Of a DNA stretch of 64,000 bases, positions 50,041 through 58,721 are shown in pieces. Each line of letters starts with the position of its first letter. The first letter of the stretch is position 1. The translations under genes were made by a program, and so were the position numbers. The notes below the pieces were generated by a model. That model worked only from the letters and a program-made list of their open reading frames with translations, searched no databases and was not told the DNA's origin. Origin of the DNA: Neorhizobium lilium (GTDB lineage Bacteria > Pseudomonadota > Alphaproteobacteria > Rhizobiales > Rhizobiaceae); the NCBI RefSeq assembly GCF_004053875.1, contig NZ_SBIP01000001.1:1150573-1214572 (forward strand), read 5' to 3'.

Positions 50041-50943
50041 ATGCCGCTCGAGATGAACCGCGACGTCTTCATCACCTGTGCCGTGACCGGCGCAGGTGAT
50101 ACCACCGCAAAATCCACGCATGTGCCGATCACGCCCAAACAGATCGCCGATTCCGCTATCGACGCCGCCAAGGCTGGCGCGGCCGTCGTCCATTGCCATG
50201 TGCGCAATCCGGAAACCGGGGCGGCAGCACGTAACCTGGACCTCTACCGGGAAGTGACCGACCGCATCCGCTCAGCCGATGTCGATGTCGTCCTCAACCT
50301 GACCGCCGGCATGGGCGGCGACCTGGTGTTCGGCAATGTCGAGGCGCCTTTCCCGCTGAACGAGGCTGCAACCGACATGGCCGGCGCCACCGAGCGTGTC
50401 GCGCATGTGGCCGATTGCCTGCCGGAAATCTGCACGCTCGACTGCGGCACGATGAACTTCTCGCTCGGCGATTATGTGATGACCAACACGCCCTCCATGC
50501 TGCGCGAAATGGCGCGGCAGATGACGGCGCTCGGCGTTCGGCCGGAGATCGAAGCCTTCGACACCGGCCATCTGTGGTTCGCCAAGCAGCTGGCCGAAGA
50601 GGGTCTGATCGAAGACCCAGTGCTGATCCAGCTCTGCATGGGCATTCCGTGGGGGGCGCCGGACGACCTCAACACTTTCATGGCCATGGTCAACAACGTG
50701 CCGAAACACTGGACGTTTTCGGCCTTCTCGATCGGCCGCAACGCGATGGCCTATCCGGCCGCGGCCGTGCTTGCCGGCGGCAATGTCCGCGTCGGGCTGG
50801 AAGACAATCTCTATGTCGGCAAGGGCCAGCTCGCCACCAATGCGCAGCTCGTCGAAAAGGCCGTCGGCGTGATCGAGGGCATGGGCGCAAGGATCATCGG
50901 ACCGCAGCAGGTGCGCGAGAAGCTGAAGCTGACGAAGCGGTAA
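50041..50943 (+). CDS. 3-dehydrocarnitine cleavage enzyme (BKACE/DUF849 family)
   Basis: A 300-residue zinc-dependent beta-keto acid cleavage enzyme. The metal motif is VVHCHVRNPETG (His51, His53), with LDCGTMNF and the C-terminal VRVGLEDNLYVGKG that carries further active-site residues. The family condenses a beta-keto acid with acetyl-CoA. In carnitine clusters the substrate is 3-dehydrocarnitine, giving acetoacetate and betainyl-CoA. The ATG at 50041 follows AAGGAGAGGGACC. The carnitine dehydrogenase gene downstream supports this assignment. Confidence 0.9.
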   Translation: MPLEMNRDVFITCAVTGAGDTTAKSTHVPITPKQIADSAIDAAKAGAAVVHCHVRNPETGAAARNLDLYREVTDRIRSADVDVVLNLTAGMGGDLVFGNVEAPFPLNEAATDMAGATERVAHVADCLPEICTLDCGTMNFSLGDYVMTNTPSMLREMARQMTALGVRPEIEAFDTGHLWFAKQLAEEGLIEDPVLIQLCMGIPWGAPDDLNTFMAMVNNVPKHWTFSAFSIGRNAMAYPAAAVLAGGNVRVGLEDNLYVGKGQLATNAQLVEKAVGVIEGMGARIIGPQQVREKLKLTKR

Positions 50944-50953
50944 GGGAGAATTG

Positions 50954-51152
50954 CCCCTCACCAACTTCGGCCAAGGCTCGCACGCTTGCCCGGCCTTCGT
51001 ATCCTCTCCCACGAGGGGAGAGGTCCGGTGCCACAAGCCCCCCCGGCCTTGCGGGGCAAGAGGGCCGCAGCAGGTTTCCCTCTCCCCTTGTGGGAGAGGA
51101 TAGCAAGCCCACACGAAGCATAGCTGAGTGTCTGGGCGCGCTTGGTGAGGGG
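50954..51152. repeat. RIME-like palindromic intergenic element (about 200 bp)
   Basis: Terminal inverted repeats CCCCTCACCAA (50954-50964) and TTGGTGAGGGG (51142-51152) enclose two further palindromes built on CTCTCCC/GGGAGAG (51003-51023 and about 51079-51099). It fills the gap between the BKACE and carnitine dehydrogenase genes. The pattern resembles rhizobial RIME/REP mosaic elements. Confidence 0.65.
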
Positions 51153-51201
51153 TCAGCCGATGCTAAGACAGGCTTAGAAGATTTGAAGAGGTAGAGACAA
51201 C

Positions 51202-52692
51202 ATGACCGGCATTCAAAAGGCAGCCTGTATCGGCGGCGGCGTCATCGGCGGGGCCTGGGCGGCGAGGTTCCTGCTCGGCGGCATAGACGTGTCCATGTAC
51301 GATCCGCATCCGCAAGCGGAGCGGATCGTCGGCGAAGTGCTGGCCAATGCCGAACGGGCCTATGCCATGCTGACCACGGCGCCGCTGCCGCCGAAAGGAA
51401 AGCTCACCTTCTACAAGACGATCGAAGAGGCCGTTCACGGTGCCGACTGGATCCAGGAAAGCGTGCCGGAGCGGGTTGACCTCAAGCGAGGCGTGCTGAC
51501 CCAGATCGATGCGGCAGCCGATCCCAAGGCGCTGATCGGCTCGTCCACGTCAGGCATCATGCCGACCGAGCTACAGCGCGACATGAAGCATCCGGAGCGG
51601 ATGTTCGTCGCACACCCCTATAATCCGGTCTATCTCCTGCCGCTTGCCGAACTGGTGGGCGGCACGAAGACCAGCCCGGAGACGCTGGAACTCGCCAAGG
51701 CCCGGCTTGCCCCAATCGGCATGATCGGCGTCATCCTCAAGAAGGAGATCGAGGCTTTCGTCGGCGACCGCCTTCTGGAAGCCGTGTGGCGGGAAGGCCT
51801 CTGGCTGATCCATGACGACATCTGCGATACCGAGACGCTGGACGACGTGATCCGCTATTCCTTCGGCATTCGCTGGGCGCAGATGGGCATGTTCGAAACC
51901 TACCGGATTGCCGGTGGCGAAGCAGGCATGCGTCATTTCCTGGCGCAGTTCGGCCCCTGCCTTTCCTGGCCCTGGACCAAGCTCACCGATGTGGTGGATC
52001 TGGACGACGCCCTCGTGGACAAGATCGCCGGTCAGTCCGATGCCCAGTCGGGAGCGCGCGGCATTCGCGAGCTGGAGCGCATTCGCGACGAAAACCTGGT
52101 CGGCATCATGCAGGCGCTGAAAGGTGCCGATGGCGGCAAGGGCTGGGGTGCCGGGAAGATCCTCGGCGATTTCGAGAAGCATCTCTGGGCGAAAGGCGGC
52201 GCCAAAAAGGATCATCTCGACCCTTCCGCACCGTTGCGGCTCATCGACACCAAGGTCAGCCCCGCCTGGGTGGACTATAACGGCCACATGACCGAGCACC
52301 GGTATCTGCAGGTGTTCGGAGATACATCCGACGCGCTTCTGCGGTTGATCGGGGTCGATTTCGCCTATGTGGAGGCGGGCCACAGCTATTATACGGTCGA
52401 GACCCATATCCGGCATCTCGGCGAAGCCAAGCTCGGGACGAAGCTCTACGCGACGCTGCAGCTGCTCTCGACGGACGATAAGCGCATCCGTTTCTTCACC
52501 ACCATTCACGATGCCGAAACCGGCGACGCGCTTGCCACGGCCGAACAGCTGATGCTGCATGTGGACAGCAAGGCAGGCAAATCCGTTGCAGCACCGGCCG
52601 ACGTGCTGGCCAGGCTCGCGCCGATTGCGCAGGCACACGCCGCGCTGCCTGTCCCGGAAGGGGTCGGGCGCTCCGTCGGGCAGAAGAGATAA
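51202..52692 (+). CDS. lcdH: Carnitine 3-dehydrogenase fused to betainyl-CoA thioesterase
   Basis: A 496-residue bifunctional protein. Residues 1-320 are a 3-hydroxyacyl-CoA-dehydrogenase-fold L-carnitine dehydrogenase: NAD motif CIGGGVIGGAWAARFL, GSSTSGIMPTELQ, AHPYNPVYLLPLAELVGG. Residues about 345-475 are a hotdog-fold 4-hydroxybenzoyl-CoA-type thioesterase (VSPAWVDYNGHMTEHRYLQV), known in rhizobial homologues to hydrolyse betainyl-CoA. One polypeptide therefore performs the steps on both sides of the BKACE reaction, carnitine to 3-dehydrocarnitine and betainyl-CoA to glycine betaine. A GAGGTAGAG ribosome site precedes the ATG. Confidence 0.93.
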   Translation: MTGIQKAACIGGGVIGGAWAARFLLGGIDVSMYDPHPQAERIVGEVLANAERAYAMLTTAPLPPKGKLTFYKTIEEAVHGADWIQESVPERVDLKRGVLTQIDAAADPKALIGSSTSGIMPTELQRDMKHPERMFVAHPYNPVYLLPLAELVGGTKTSPETLELAKARLAPIGMIGVILKKEIEAFVGDRLLEAVWREGLWLIHDDICDTETLDDVIRYSFGIRWAQMGMFETYRIAGGEAGMRHFLAQFGPCLSWPWTKLTDVVDLDDALVDKIAGQSDAQSGARGIRELERIRDENLVGIMQALKGADGGKGWGAGKILGDFEKHLWAKGGAKKDHLDPSAPLRLIDTKVSPAWVDYNGHMTEHRYLQVFGDTSDALLRLIGVDFAYVEAGHSYYTVETHIRHLGEAKLGTKLYATLQLLSTDDKRIRFFTTIHDAETGDALATAEQLMLHVDSKAGKSVAAPADVLARLAPIAQAHAALPVPEGVGRSVGQKR

Positions 52693-52728
52693 GGCGGCAG
52701 GCCGCGACACCGCTACGGAGGGAGACAC

Positions 52729-53889
52729 ATGAATTTCGGACTGACGAGCGAGCAGGAGATGATCGTCAATACCGTCCGCGATTTCGTGGAGACGGAGATC
52801 TATCCTTACGAGAACGAGGTGGAGCGGAGCGGCCACGTGCCGCCGGAACTCGGGCAGGACATCGCCGCCAAATGCCGGGAGATCGGCTTCTTCGCCTGCA
52901 ATTTCCCGGAAGAGGTGGGTGGCGCCGGCCTCGACCACACATCCTTCACCCTGGTGGAACGGGAACTCGGCCGCGGCTCGATGGCGCTGACCGTGTTCTT
53001 CGGTCGGCCCTCGGGCATTCTCATGGCCTGCGAGGGCGATCAGCGAGAGAAATATCTCCTGCCAGCAGTCCGGGGCGAGAAATTCGATGCGCTGGCCATG
53101 ACCGAGCCGGATGCGGGATCGGACGTGCGCGGCATGAAGTGCTTTGCCCGCCGGGACGGCGATGACTGGGTGGTCAACGGCACCAAGCATTTCATCAGCC
53201 ACGCAAACATCGCGGATTTCGTCATCGTCTTCATCGCGACGGGCGAAGAGGAGACGGCGCGCGGCCCGAAGAAGCTCATCACCTGCTTTCTCGTTGACCG
53301 CGGCACGCCCGGCTTCGAGATCCGAGAAGGGTATAGCTCGGTCTCGCATCGCGGCTACAAGAACTGCATCCTCACCTTCGACGATTGCCGGCTGCCGTCC
53401 TCGCAGATCCTCGGCGAACTCCACAAGGGCTTCGACATCGCCAATGACTGGCTCTACGCCACCCGCCTGACGGTCGCCGCAACCTCTGTCGGCCGCGCAC
53501 GCCGTGTCTTCGACTATGCGGTCAATTACGCGGCCGAACGCAAGCAGTTCGGCAAGCCGATCGGCGCCAACCAGGGCATTTCCTTCAAGCTCGCCGACAT
53601 GATCACGGAAATCGACGCGGCCGACCTGTTGACACTCTCCGCCGCATGGAGGCTCGACCAGGGCCTGCCCGCCAATCGCGAAATCGCCTCCGCCAAGCTC
53701 TATGCTACTGAGATGCTGGCGCGGGTGACGGACGAAGCGATCCAGATCTATGGCGGCATGGGGCTGATGGACGACCTGCCGCTTGCCCGCTTCTGGCGCG
53801 ACGCCCGCGTCGAGCGCATCTGGGACGGCACCTCCGAGATCCAGCGGCACATCATCAGCCGCGAACTTCTGCGGCCATTGGGAGCGTAG
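52729..53889 (+). CDS. Acyl-CoA dehydrogenase (putative gamma-butyrobetainyl-CoA dehydrogenase)
   Basis: A 386-residue FAD flavoprotein of the acyl-CoA dehydrogenase family. Visible features are ALAMTEPDAGSDVRGM (FAD/substrate), WVVNGTKHFISHA, RKQFGKPIGANQGISF and the C-terminal IYGGMGLMDDLPLARFWRDA. The catalytic-base position normally occupied by Glu in Y-E-G-T is Asp366 here (IWDGTSEIQ). In context with CaiD and a CoA ligase it may interconvert gamma-butyrobetainyl-CoA and crotonobetainyl-CoA, but that is inferred. GGAGGGAGACAC precedes the ATG. Confidence 0.9.
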   Translation: MNFGLTSEQEMIVNTVRDFVETEIYPYENEVERSGHVPPELGQDIAAKCREIGFFACNFPEEVGGAGLDHTSFTLVERELGRGSMALTVFFGRPSGILMACEGDQREKYLLPAVRGEKFDALAMTEPDAGSDVRGMKCFARRDGDDWVVNGTKHFISHANIADFVIVFIATGEEETARGPKKLITCFLVDRGTPGFEIREGYSSVSHRGYKNCILTFDDCRLPSSQILGELHKGFDIANDWLYATRLTVAATSVGRARRVFDYAVNYAAERKQFGKPIGANQGISFKLADMITEIDAADLLTLSAAWRLDQGLPANREIASAKLYATEMLARVTDEAIQIYGGMGLMDDLPLARFWRDARVERIWDGTSEIQRHIISRELLRPLGA

Positions 53890-53913
53890 TAATGTCAGGT
53901 ATCCGCAGGCAAA

Positions 53914-54084
53914 CCCCCCTCTGCCCTGCCGGGCATCTCCCCCTCAAGGGGGGAGATTGGCTGACCACTTGCTCCGTAGCCTCTCTCGAACGTTTGCTTG
54001 ATTTGAGGCGGAATATGGGAGCAAGACAGCACCACATCCGATCTCCCCACCTGTGGGGGAGATGCCCGGCAGGGCAGAGGGGGG
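53914..54084. repeat. Palindromic element with 30-bp perfect inverted arms
   Basis: The arm at 53914-53943 (containing CTGCCCTGCCGGGCATCTCC) is matched without error by its reverse complement at 54055-54084. The 111-bp interior also contains shorter CCCC/GGGG palindromes at each edge. It lies directly before the CoA-ligase start, and resembles the elements at 50954 and 58569 in type but not in exact sequence. Confidence 0.75.
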
Positions 54085-54103
54085 CTGGCAGGGCACCGTG
54101 CTC

Positions 54104-56167
54104 ATGACAAACAAGAGAACCCTCGATCGGCTGACCCGACCGAAGACCATTGCCGTATTCGGTGGCAAGGAAGCGCGGAGGGTCATCGAGCAATGCGACA
54201 AGATGGGCTTTGACGGCGAGATCTGGCCCGTCCATCCGAAGAGCGACGACATACTCGGGCGCAAGTGCTTCCGTTCCGTGGCCGAACTGCCGGGAGCGCC
54301 TGATGCCTCATTCGTCGGCGTCAACCGGCAGCTGACCGTCGAGATTATCCGTGAGCTTTCGGCGCGGGGCGCTGGCGGCGCCGTCTGCTACGCCTCTGGA
54401 TTTCGCGAGGCTGTGAGCGAGCTTACCGATGGCGACGAACTGCAAACAGCGCTGGTGGAGGCGGCCGGCGACATGCCCATCCTCGGGCCGAACTGCTACG
54501 GCTTCATCAATATGCTGGACGGTGCGCTGCTGTGGCCCGACCAGCACGGCATGCTACGGGTGGAACGCGGCGTGGCGGTGCTGACGCAATCCTCCAACAT
54601 TGCCTGCAACATTTCCATGCAGGCGCGTGGTCTACCGCTTGCCTACCTGATGACTGCCGGCAACCAGGCGCAGACCGGACTTGCAGATCTCGCCTGCACC
54701 GTAATCCAGGACCCGCGGGTGACGGCAGTCGGCCTGCATGTGGAGGGTTTCGACAGCCTCGATGCGCTTCAACAATTGGCCGAACTCTCCCGGCAGCTGA
54801 AAAAGCCGGTCGCCATGTTGAAGGTCGGCAGGTCGGAAGCGGCGCAGCTCGCAACCATCTCCCACACGGCCTCTCTGGCCGGCAATGACCGCGTCTCCTC
54901 CGCGCTTCTGGCACGGCTCGGCATCGCGCGCGTCGAGACCTTGCCGGAGCTACTGGAGACGCTGAAGCTGCTGCATCTCTACGGACCGCTGCCTAGCAAC
55001 GAAATCTCCTCCATGAGCTGTTCCGGGGGCGAGGCTTCGCTGATGGCTGACGCCGGCGTGAAGCGGAAGATCGTCTACCGGGCTCTGCGTGACGAGCAAC
55101 TGATACCGCTCCGCGAAACCCTTGGGCCCATGGTGACGCTCGCCAACCCGCTCGACTATCACACCTTCGTCTGGGGCAATGGCGAGAAGCAGACGACTGC
55201 TTTCATGGCCATGATGCAAGGCGGCTATGCTCTCAATCTGGTGGTGTTGGACTTCCCGCGGCAGGACCGTTGCGATGCGAGCGACTGGTTGACAACTGTC
55301 AACGCGCTAATCGCCGCCCGAGTCGCGACCGGCGCCAATGCCGCAATTGTGGCAAGCATGGCCGAAAATCTGCCTGAAAACATTGCCGACAGACTGATCC
55401 GCAATGGCGTGGTCCCGCTCTATGGCATCGAGGAAGCGCTGGCCGCCGCAGAGGCTGCGGCCTTCATCGGGTCGGCCTGGGCAAAGCCCACACCCGAGCC
55501 GCTTCTGACAACTCCCGCCGGGGCAGGCGACGCGGTGACCCTCACCGAGGACGAAGCCAAACGCGAGCTTGCGGCTTTCGGCCTGCCCGTGCCGGAAGGT
55601 CTGGTGGAGATGGAGCCGGAAGACACCGGCCCAGCGGCGGAAAAGCTTGGCTTTCCCGTTGCACTTAAGGCCCGGGGCATTGCCCACAAGACGGAAGCAG
55701 GCGCAGTGAAGCTGAACCTGCAAAGCAGCGACGAGGTGGTGGCCGCTGCCCATGCCATGGCAGGCGTTGCGAACGGCTACCTGGTCGAGAAGATGGCACC
55801 CCGGCCGGTTGCCGAAATCATCATCGGCGCACTGCGCGACCCCGTGGCGGGGCTGGTTCTGACGGTTGGCGCGGGGGGTATTCTTGTCGAGCTGCTGGAG
55901 GATTCGGCGGTTCTGACACTGCCGGCATCGGCGAAAGCCATTAGCGCTGCCGTTTCCGGGCTCAGGATCAGGAAACTGCTGGATGGTTATCGCGGCGGGC
56001 GAAAAGGCGATATCGCAGCGCTGGAACACGCGATTGCCGCTGTCGCAGCCTATCTGCTGGCCAATGCCGCGGATATAGAGGAACTCGACATCAACCCGAT
56101 CATGGTTTTGCCGGAAGGCGAAGGCGTCGTCGCGGTGGATGCGCTGATCAGGAGGAGGATCGTATGA
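54104..56167 (+). CDS. ADP-forming acyl-CoA synthetase (acetate-CoA ligase family)
   Basis: A 687-residue NDP-forming CoA ligase containing both subunits in one chain. It comprises a CoA-binding domain (TIAVFGGKEARRVIEQ), a ligase-CoA domain with GPNCYGFIN, and the phosphohistidine loop ISHTASLAGNDRV (catalytic His). The C-terminal ATP-grasp domain contains LGFPVALKARGIAHKTEAGA and EELDINPIMVLPEG. The ATG at 54104 is taken because upstream codons lie in the repeat arm. Unlike AMP-forming CaiC, this enzyme would use ATP to ADP to activate gamma-butyrobetaine, crotonobetaine or carnitine. The stop overlaps the caiD ATG by four bases. Confidence 0.88.
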   Translation: MTNKRTLDRLTRPKTIAVFGGKEARRVIEQCDKMGFDGEIWPVHPKSDDILGRKCFRSVAELPGAPDASFVGVNRQLTVEIIRELSARGAGGAVCYASGFREAVSELTDGDELQTALVEAAGDMPILGPNCYGFINMLDGALLWPDQHGMLRVERGVAVLTQSSNIACNISMQARGLPLAYLMTAGNQAQTGLADLACTVIQDPRVTAVGLHVEGFDSLDALQQLAELSRQLKKPVAMLKVGRSEAAQLATISHTASLAGNDRVSSALLARLGIARVETLPELLETLKLLHLYGPLPSNEISSMSCSGGEASLMADAGVKRKIVYRALRDEQLIPLRETLGPMVTLANPLDYHTFVWGNGEKQTTAFMAMMQGGYALNLVVLDFPRQDRCDASDWLTTVNALIAARVATGANAAIVASMAENLPENIADRLIRNGVVPLYGIEEALAAAEAAAFIGSAWAKPTPEPLLTTPAGAGDAVTLTEDEAKRELAAFGLPVPEGLVEMEPEDTGPAAEKLGFPVALKARGIAHKTEAGAVKLNLQSSDEVVAAAHAMAGVANGYLVEKMAPRPVAEIIIGALRDPVAGLVLTVGAGGILVELLEDSAVLTLPASAKAISAAVSGLRIRKLLDGYRGGRKGDIAALEHAIAAVAAYLLANAADIEELDINPIMVLPEGEGVVAVDALIRRRIV
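55288..55303. promoter_or_regulatory. parS-like palindrome with one mismatch, inside the CoA-ligase gene
   Basis: GTTGACAACTGTCAAC differs at one central base from the exact sites at 27692/27723. It is within coding sequence (codons for LTTVN). Together with the thiD copy it may be a distal partition-protein site. Confidence 0.4.
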
Positions 56168-56949
56168 GTGACGCACCGATCAGGACCCGTCGCGAAGGCG
56201 GCATTCTGGAAGTGACGATCGACCGGCCCAAAGCGAATGCGATCGATCTTGTCACCTCGCGGATCATGGGCCAGATCTTCCGCGATTTCCGCGACGACCC
56301 AAGCCTTCGGGTCGCGATCGTCACCGGGGCGGGTGAAAAATTCTTCTGCCCCGGCTGGGACCTGAAGGCGGCAGCAGCGGGCGATGCAGTGGACGGAGAT
56401 TACGGCGTCGGCGGTTTCGGCGGCATGCAGGAATTGCGCGACCTCAACAAGCCGATCATCGCCGCCGTCAACGGCATTTGCTGCGGAGGCGGGCTGGAGA
56501 TCGCGCTGTCGACCGACCTTATCCTTGCGGCTGAACACGCAACTTTCGCGCTACCGGAGATCAGGTCCGGGACGGTGGCGGACGCCGCTTCGATCAAGCT
56601 GCCGAAGCGCATTCCATATCATATCGCCATGGACATGCTGCTAACGGGCCGCTGGCTGGACGTCCAGGAGGCGCATCGCTGGGGCTTCGTCAACGAGATC
56701 CTGGCCCCGGAAAAGCTGATGGACCGGGCCTGGGAACTGGCCCGACTGCTGGAAAGCGGCCCGCCGCTGGTCTATGCCGCCATCAAGGAAGTGGTTCGCG
56801 AGGCGGAAGGCGAAGCCTTCCAGACCACCATGAACAGGGTCACCCGCCGCCAGTTGCCGACGGTGGACGTGCTCTATGGCAGCGAGGACCAGTTGGAAGG
56901 CGCGCGCGCCTTTGCCGAAAAACGCGATCCGGTCTGGAAGGGAAAATAA
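56164..56949 (+). CDS. caiD: Crotonobetainyl-CoA hydratase (CaiD-like)
   Basis: A 261-residue crotonase-fold protein with striking resemblance to enterobacterial CaiD. The sequence includes ILEVTIDRPKANAID, VAIVTGAGEKFFCPGWDLKA, the oxyanion and catalytic Glu regions GGGLEIAL and ALPEIRSG, and the nearly identical C-terminus AFAEKRDPVWKGK. It should hydrate crotonobetainyl-CoA to carnitinyl-CoA. Its start overlaps the CoA-ligase stop, closing a path from gamma-butyrobetaine through CoA esters to carnitine. The CoA-transferase CaiB is absent, and the ligase probably replaces it. Confidence 0.9.
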   Translation: MSDAPIRTRREGGILEVTIDRPKANAIDLVTSRIMGQIFRDFRDDPSLRVAIVTGAGEKFFCPGWDLKAAAAGDAVDGDYGVGGFGGMQELRDLNKPIIAAVNGICCGGGLEIALSTDLILAAEHATFALPEIRSGTVADAASIKLPKRIPYHIAMDMLLTGRWLDVQEAHRWGFVNEILAPEKLMDRAWELARLLESGPPLVYAAIKEVVREAEGEAFQTTMNRVTRRQLPTVDVLYGSEDQLEGARAFAEKRDPVWKGK

Positions 56950-56952
56950 GCT

Positions 56953-57189
56953 TCAGGCCGCGATGTCGGCAATCTCTCCCGACTGCCAGATGACCTTGGG
57001 GTCGGACATGTCGCCGCTTTCCATGTCCACCTGAACGGAATAGGCAGCAACGCCGACGAACCGTTCCGCCATGGCGCGGGCGATCTTTTCCGCTGAAGCG
57101 GCGTTGGACGCTGCGCGCATTTCACCCGGCACGACATTTCCCCTGACCTTCTTGAACGGCAGGACGATGAACTTCTCGGCGCGGGACAT
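56953..57189 (-). CDS. Conserved hypothetical protein, 78 residues
   Basis: Small soluble protein starting MSRAEKFIVLPFKKVRGNVV and containing AEKIARAMAERFVGVAAYSV followed by SGEIADIA near the end. The ATG at 57189 is preceded by AAGGAAGTCCC. No family is recognised. It lies between the 3' end of caiD and the Rieske oxygenase gene, on the oxygenase strand, and may be a small accessory factor of glycine betaine degradation. No metal-binding motif is visible. Confidence 0.6.
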   Translation of the reverse strand: MSRAEKFIVLPFKKVRGNVVPGEMRAASNAASAEKIARAMAERFVGVAAYSVQVDMESGDMSDPKVIWQSGEIADIAA

Positions 57190-57268
57190 AGGGACTTCCT
57201 TGTTTGCAGCCACTGTCTGGAAATGGGCGTGGAAGTCAACAGCAGAGGCGGAATAGGACCTTCCTGTC

Positions 57269-58561
57269 TCACGCCCGGCTGATCTCGTCCAGATACCATT
57301 GGATATAGCGCAGCTCGTTCTGTTCCATCGGGGCGATCGGTCCGGGCACGAAGAAACGCGAGACGACGCCGCGGGCCGTGTGCTCGATGATTGCCTTGTC
57401 CTCGTCGGTCGTGACCTTCCAGAGCCAGGTGAGCTTTTCGAGATCGTAGTCGCGGCCTTCCTGGGCTTTCTCGTCCACCAGCCAGATCAATTCCATCTCG
57501 CAGGTGCCGACCGTTTTCGGGATGAAGCGATAGATCATTCCGTGATCCGCGTAACACACGAGGAAGCTCGTGCCGCCGAGATGGATGGAGGTGACACCGC
57601 CGTCGAAGTCCGGGAAGCGGCCCATCAGCGGCGCCAAGGGCTGCCCATCTTTACTGCCGGTCTTCACGCCGTCATAAAGCGCATAGCGGAAGGCGTGGAT
57701 CGCCTCGCGGCCGTTATTGGAATTCTGCCAGTGGTTGCCGGAGCCGACCTCGATGCCAAGCGCGCAGGTACGCTCTTCCATCTTCGCGTTCAGCGCCTCG
57801 ATCATGTGCAGCGGCTGTTCGAGCGCATGCGTTTCGGAATATTCGGGATGTGCGGGGCCGCAATGATAGCACTCGACATAGTTCTCGACCGCGAGCTTCC
57901 AGTTAGCATCAAGCGGATAGCTCTGGCGGTGTGCCACTTTGGCGGAGGCCCACCCATACTGGCCGCAGGTGGCGTGCAGCAGGTTTTCCACCTCGGAGAA
58001 ATCCAGCGGTTGTTCGGCAAACGAGATAAAGACGAGACCTTCGACCACCCGGACATGCAGTTTCCTCAGCCCGTGGTCTTCCCGCTTGAAATCCTTGGGC
58101 ATCAGGCGGGCCGCCTTCAGGCGCCCGTCATTGGCAAAGGTCCAGGCATGATAGGGGCAGACGAAGGCCTTGGCATTGCCTTTGGCTTGCGTGCAGACCT
58201 CGGCACCGCGATGCCGGCAGACATTGAGCATGGCATGCACCGTACCGTCGCCGGCGCGGGTAAGGATCACCTGCTCGGCGCCGAGCTTGAAGAGCTCGAA
58301 ATCGTTCAGGTTCGGGATGACGCTTTCATGTGCAAGACAGTGCCAGTGCCGGAAGAAGACACGGGCCATGTCCCGCTCGAAGATCTCGGGATCGAAGTAG
58401 AAGGGCCGCGTCAGGCCATGGCCCGACTTGTGCTCGGCAATCAGCCTGTCGATGCGGTCGCCATCGATCCGTTCTTCGGTCAGTTCGGATGGGAGCATGA
58501 TTTTTGGTCTCCGCTGGCCGGCGATGACACCGGCATGTTGGTTGAGAGCAGGCTTGGCCAT
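57269..58561 (-). CDS. gbcA: Rieske oxygenase alpha subunit (glycine betaine monooxygenase, GbcA-like)
   Basis: A 430-residue aromatic-ring-hydroxylase-type oxygenase. The Rieske cluster is ligated by Cys115, His117 (CRHRG), Cys135 and His138 (CPYHAW). The mononuclear iron region is ENYVECYHCGPAHPEYSE. The N-terminal SGHGLTRPFYFDPEIFERDM resembles bacterial glycine betaine demethylases. It would convert glycine betaine to dimethylglycine and formaldehyde. The partner reductase (GbcB) is not in the window. It is transcribed after the two dehydrogenase-like genes, so the block may be one operon under the LysR-type promoter at about 63.7 kb. Confidence 0.88.
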   Translation of the reverse strand: MAKPALNQHAGVIAGQRRPKIMLPSELTEERIDGDRIDRLIAEHKSGHGLTRPFYFDPEIFERDMARVFFRHWHCLAHESVIPNLNDFELFKLGAEQVILTRAGDGTVHAMLNVCRHRGAEVCTQAKGNAKAFVCPYHAWTFANDGRLKAARLMPKDFKREDHGLRKLHVRVVEGLVFISFAEQPLDFSEVENLLHATCGQYGWASAKVAHRQSYPLDANWKLAVENYVECYHCGPAHPEYSETHALEQPLHMIEALNAKMEERTCALGIEVGSGNHWQNSNNGREAIHAFRYALYDGVKTGSKDGQPLAPLMGRFPDFDGGVTSIHLGGTSFLVCYADHGMIYRFIPKTVGTCEMELIWLVDEKAQEGRDYDLEKLTWLWKVTTDEDKAIIEHTARGVVSRFFVPGPIAPMEQNELRYIQWYLDEISRA

Positions 58562-58568
58562 TGGCTCC

Positions 58569-58700
58569 CCCTCTCTTCTCCCCTCGGGGAGAAGATGCCC
58601 GAAGGGCAGATGAGGGGGTAACTGCGCAACAAATTCAATTCACGCTATTCTGCATTACCCCCTCATCCGGCTGCCGCCACCTTCTCCCCGATGGGGAGAA
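58569..58700. repeat. RIME-like palindromic element
   Basis: TTCTCCCC-TC-GGGGAGAA (58576-58593) recurs as TTCTCCCC-GAT-GGGGAGAA (58682-58700). Between them TGAGGGGGTAA and TTACCCCCTCA form a second inverted pair. The element fills the gap between the oxygenase and dimethylglycine dehydrogenase-like genes. Confidence 0.65.
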
Positions 58701-58721
58701 GAAAACTGCCGCATCGTCTCC

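Noticed and set aside
51571..53850. 759-codon minus-strand frame across the carnitine dehydrogenase and acyl-CoA dehydrogenase genes
   Set aside because: It is antisense to two intact, strongly recognisable enzymes and shows no domain of its own.
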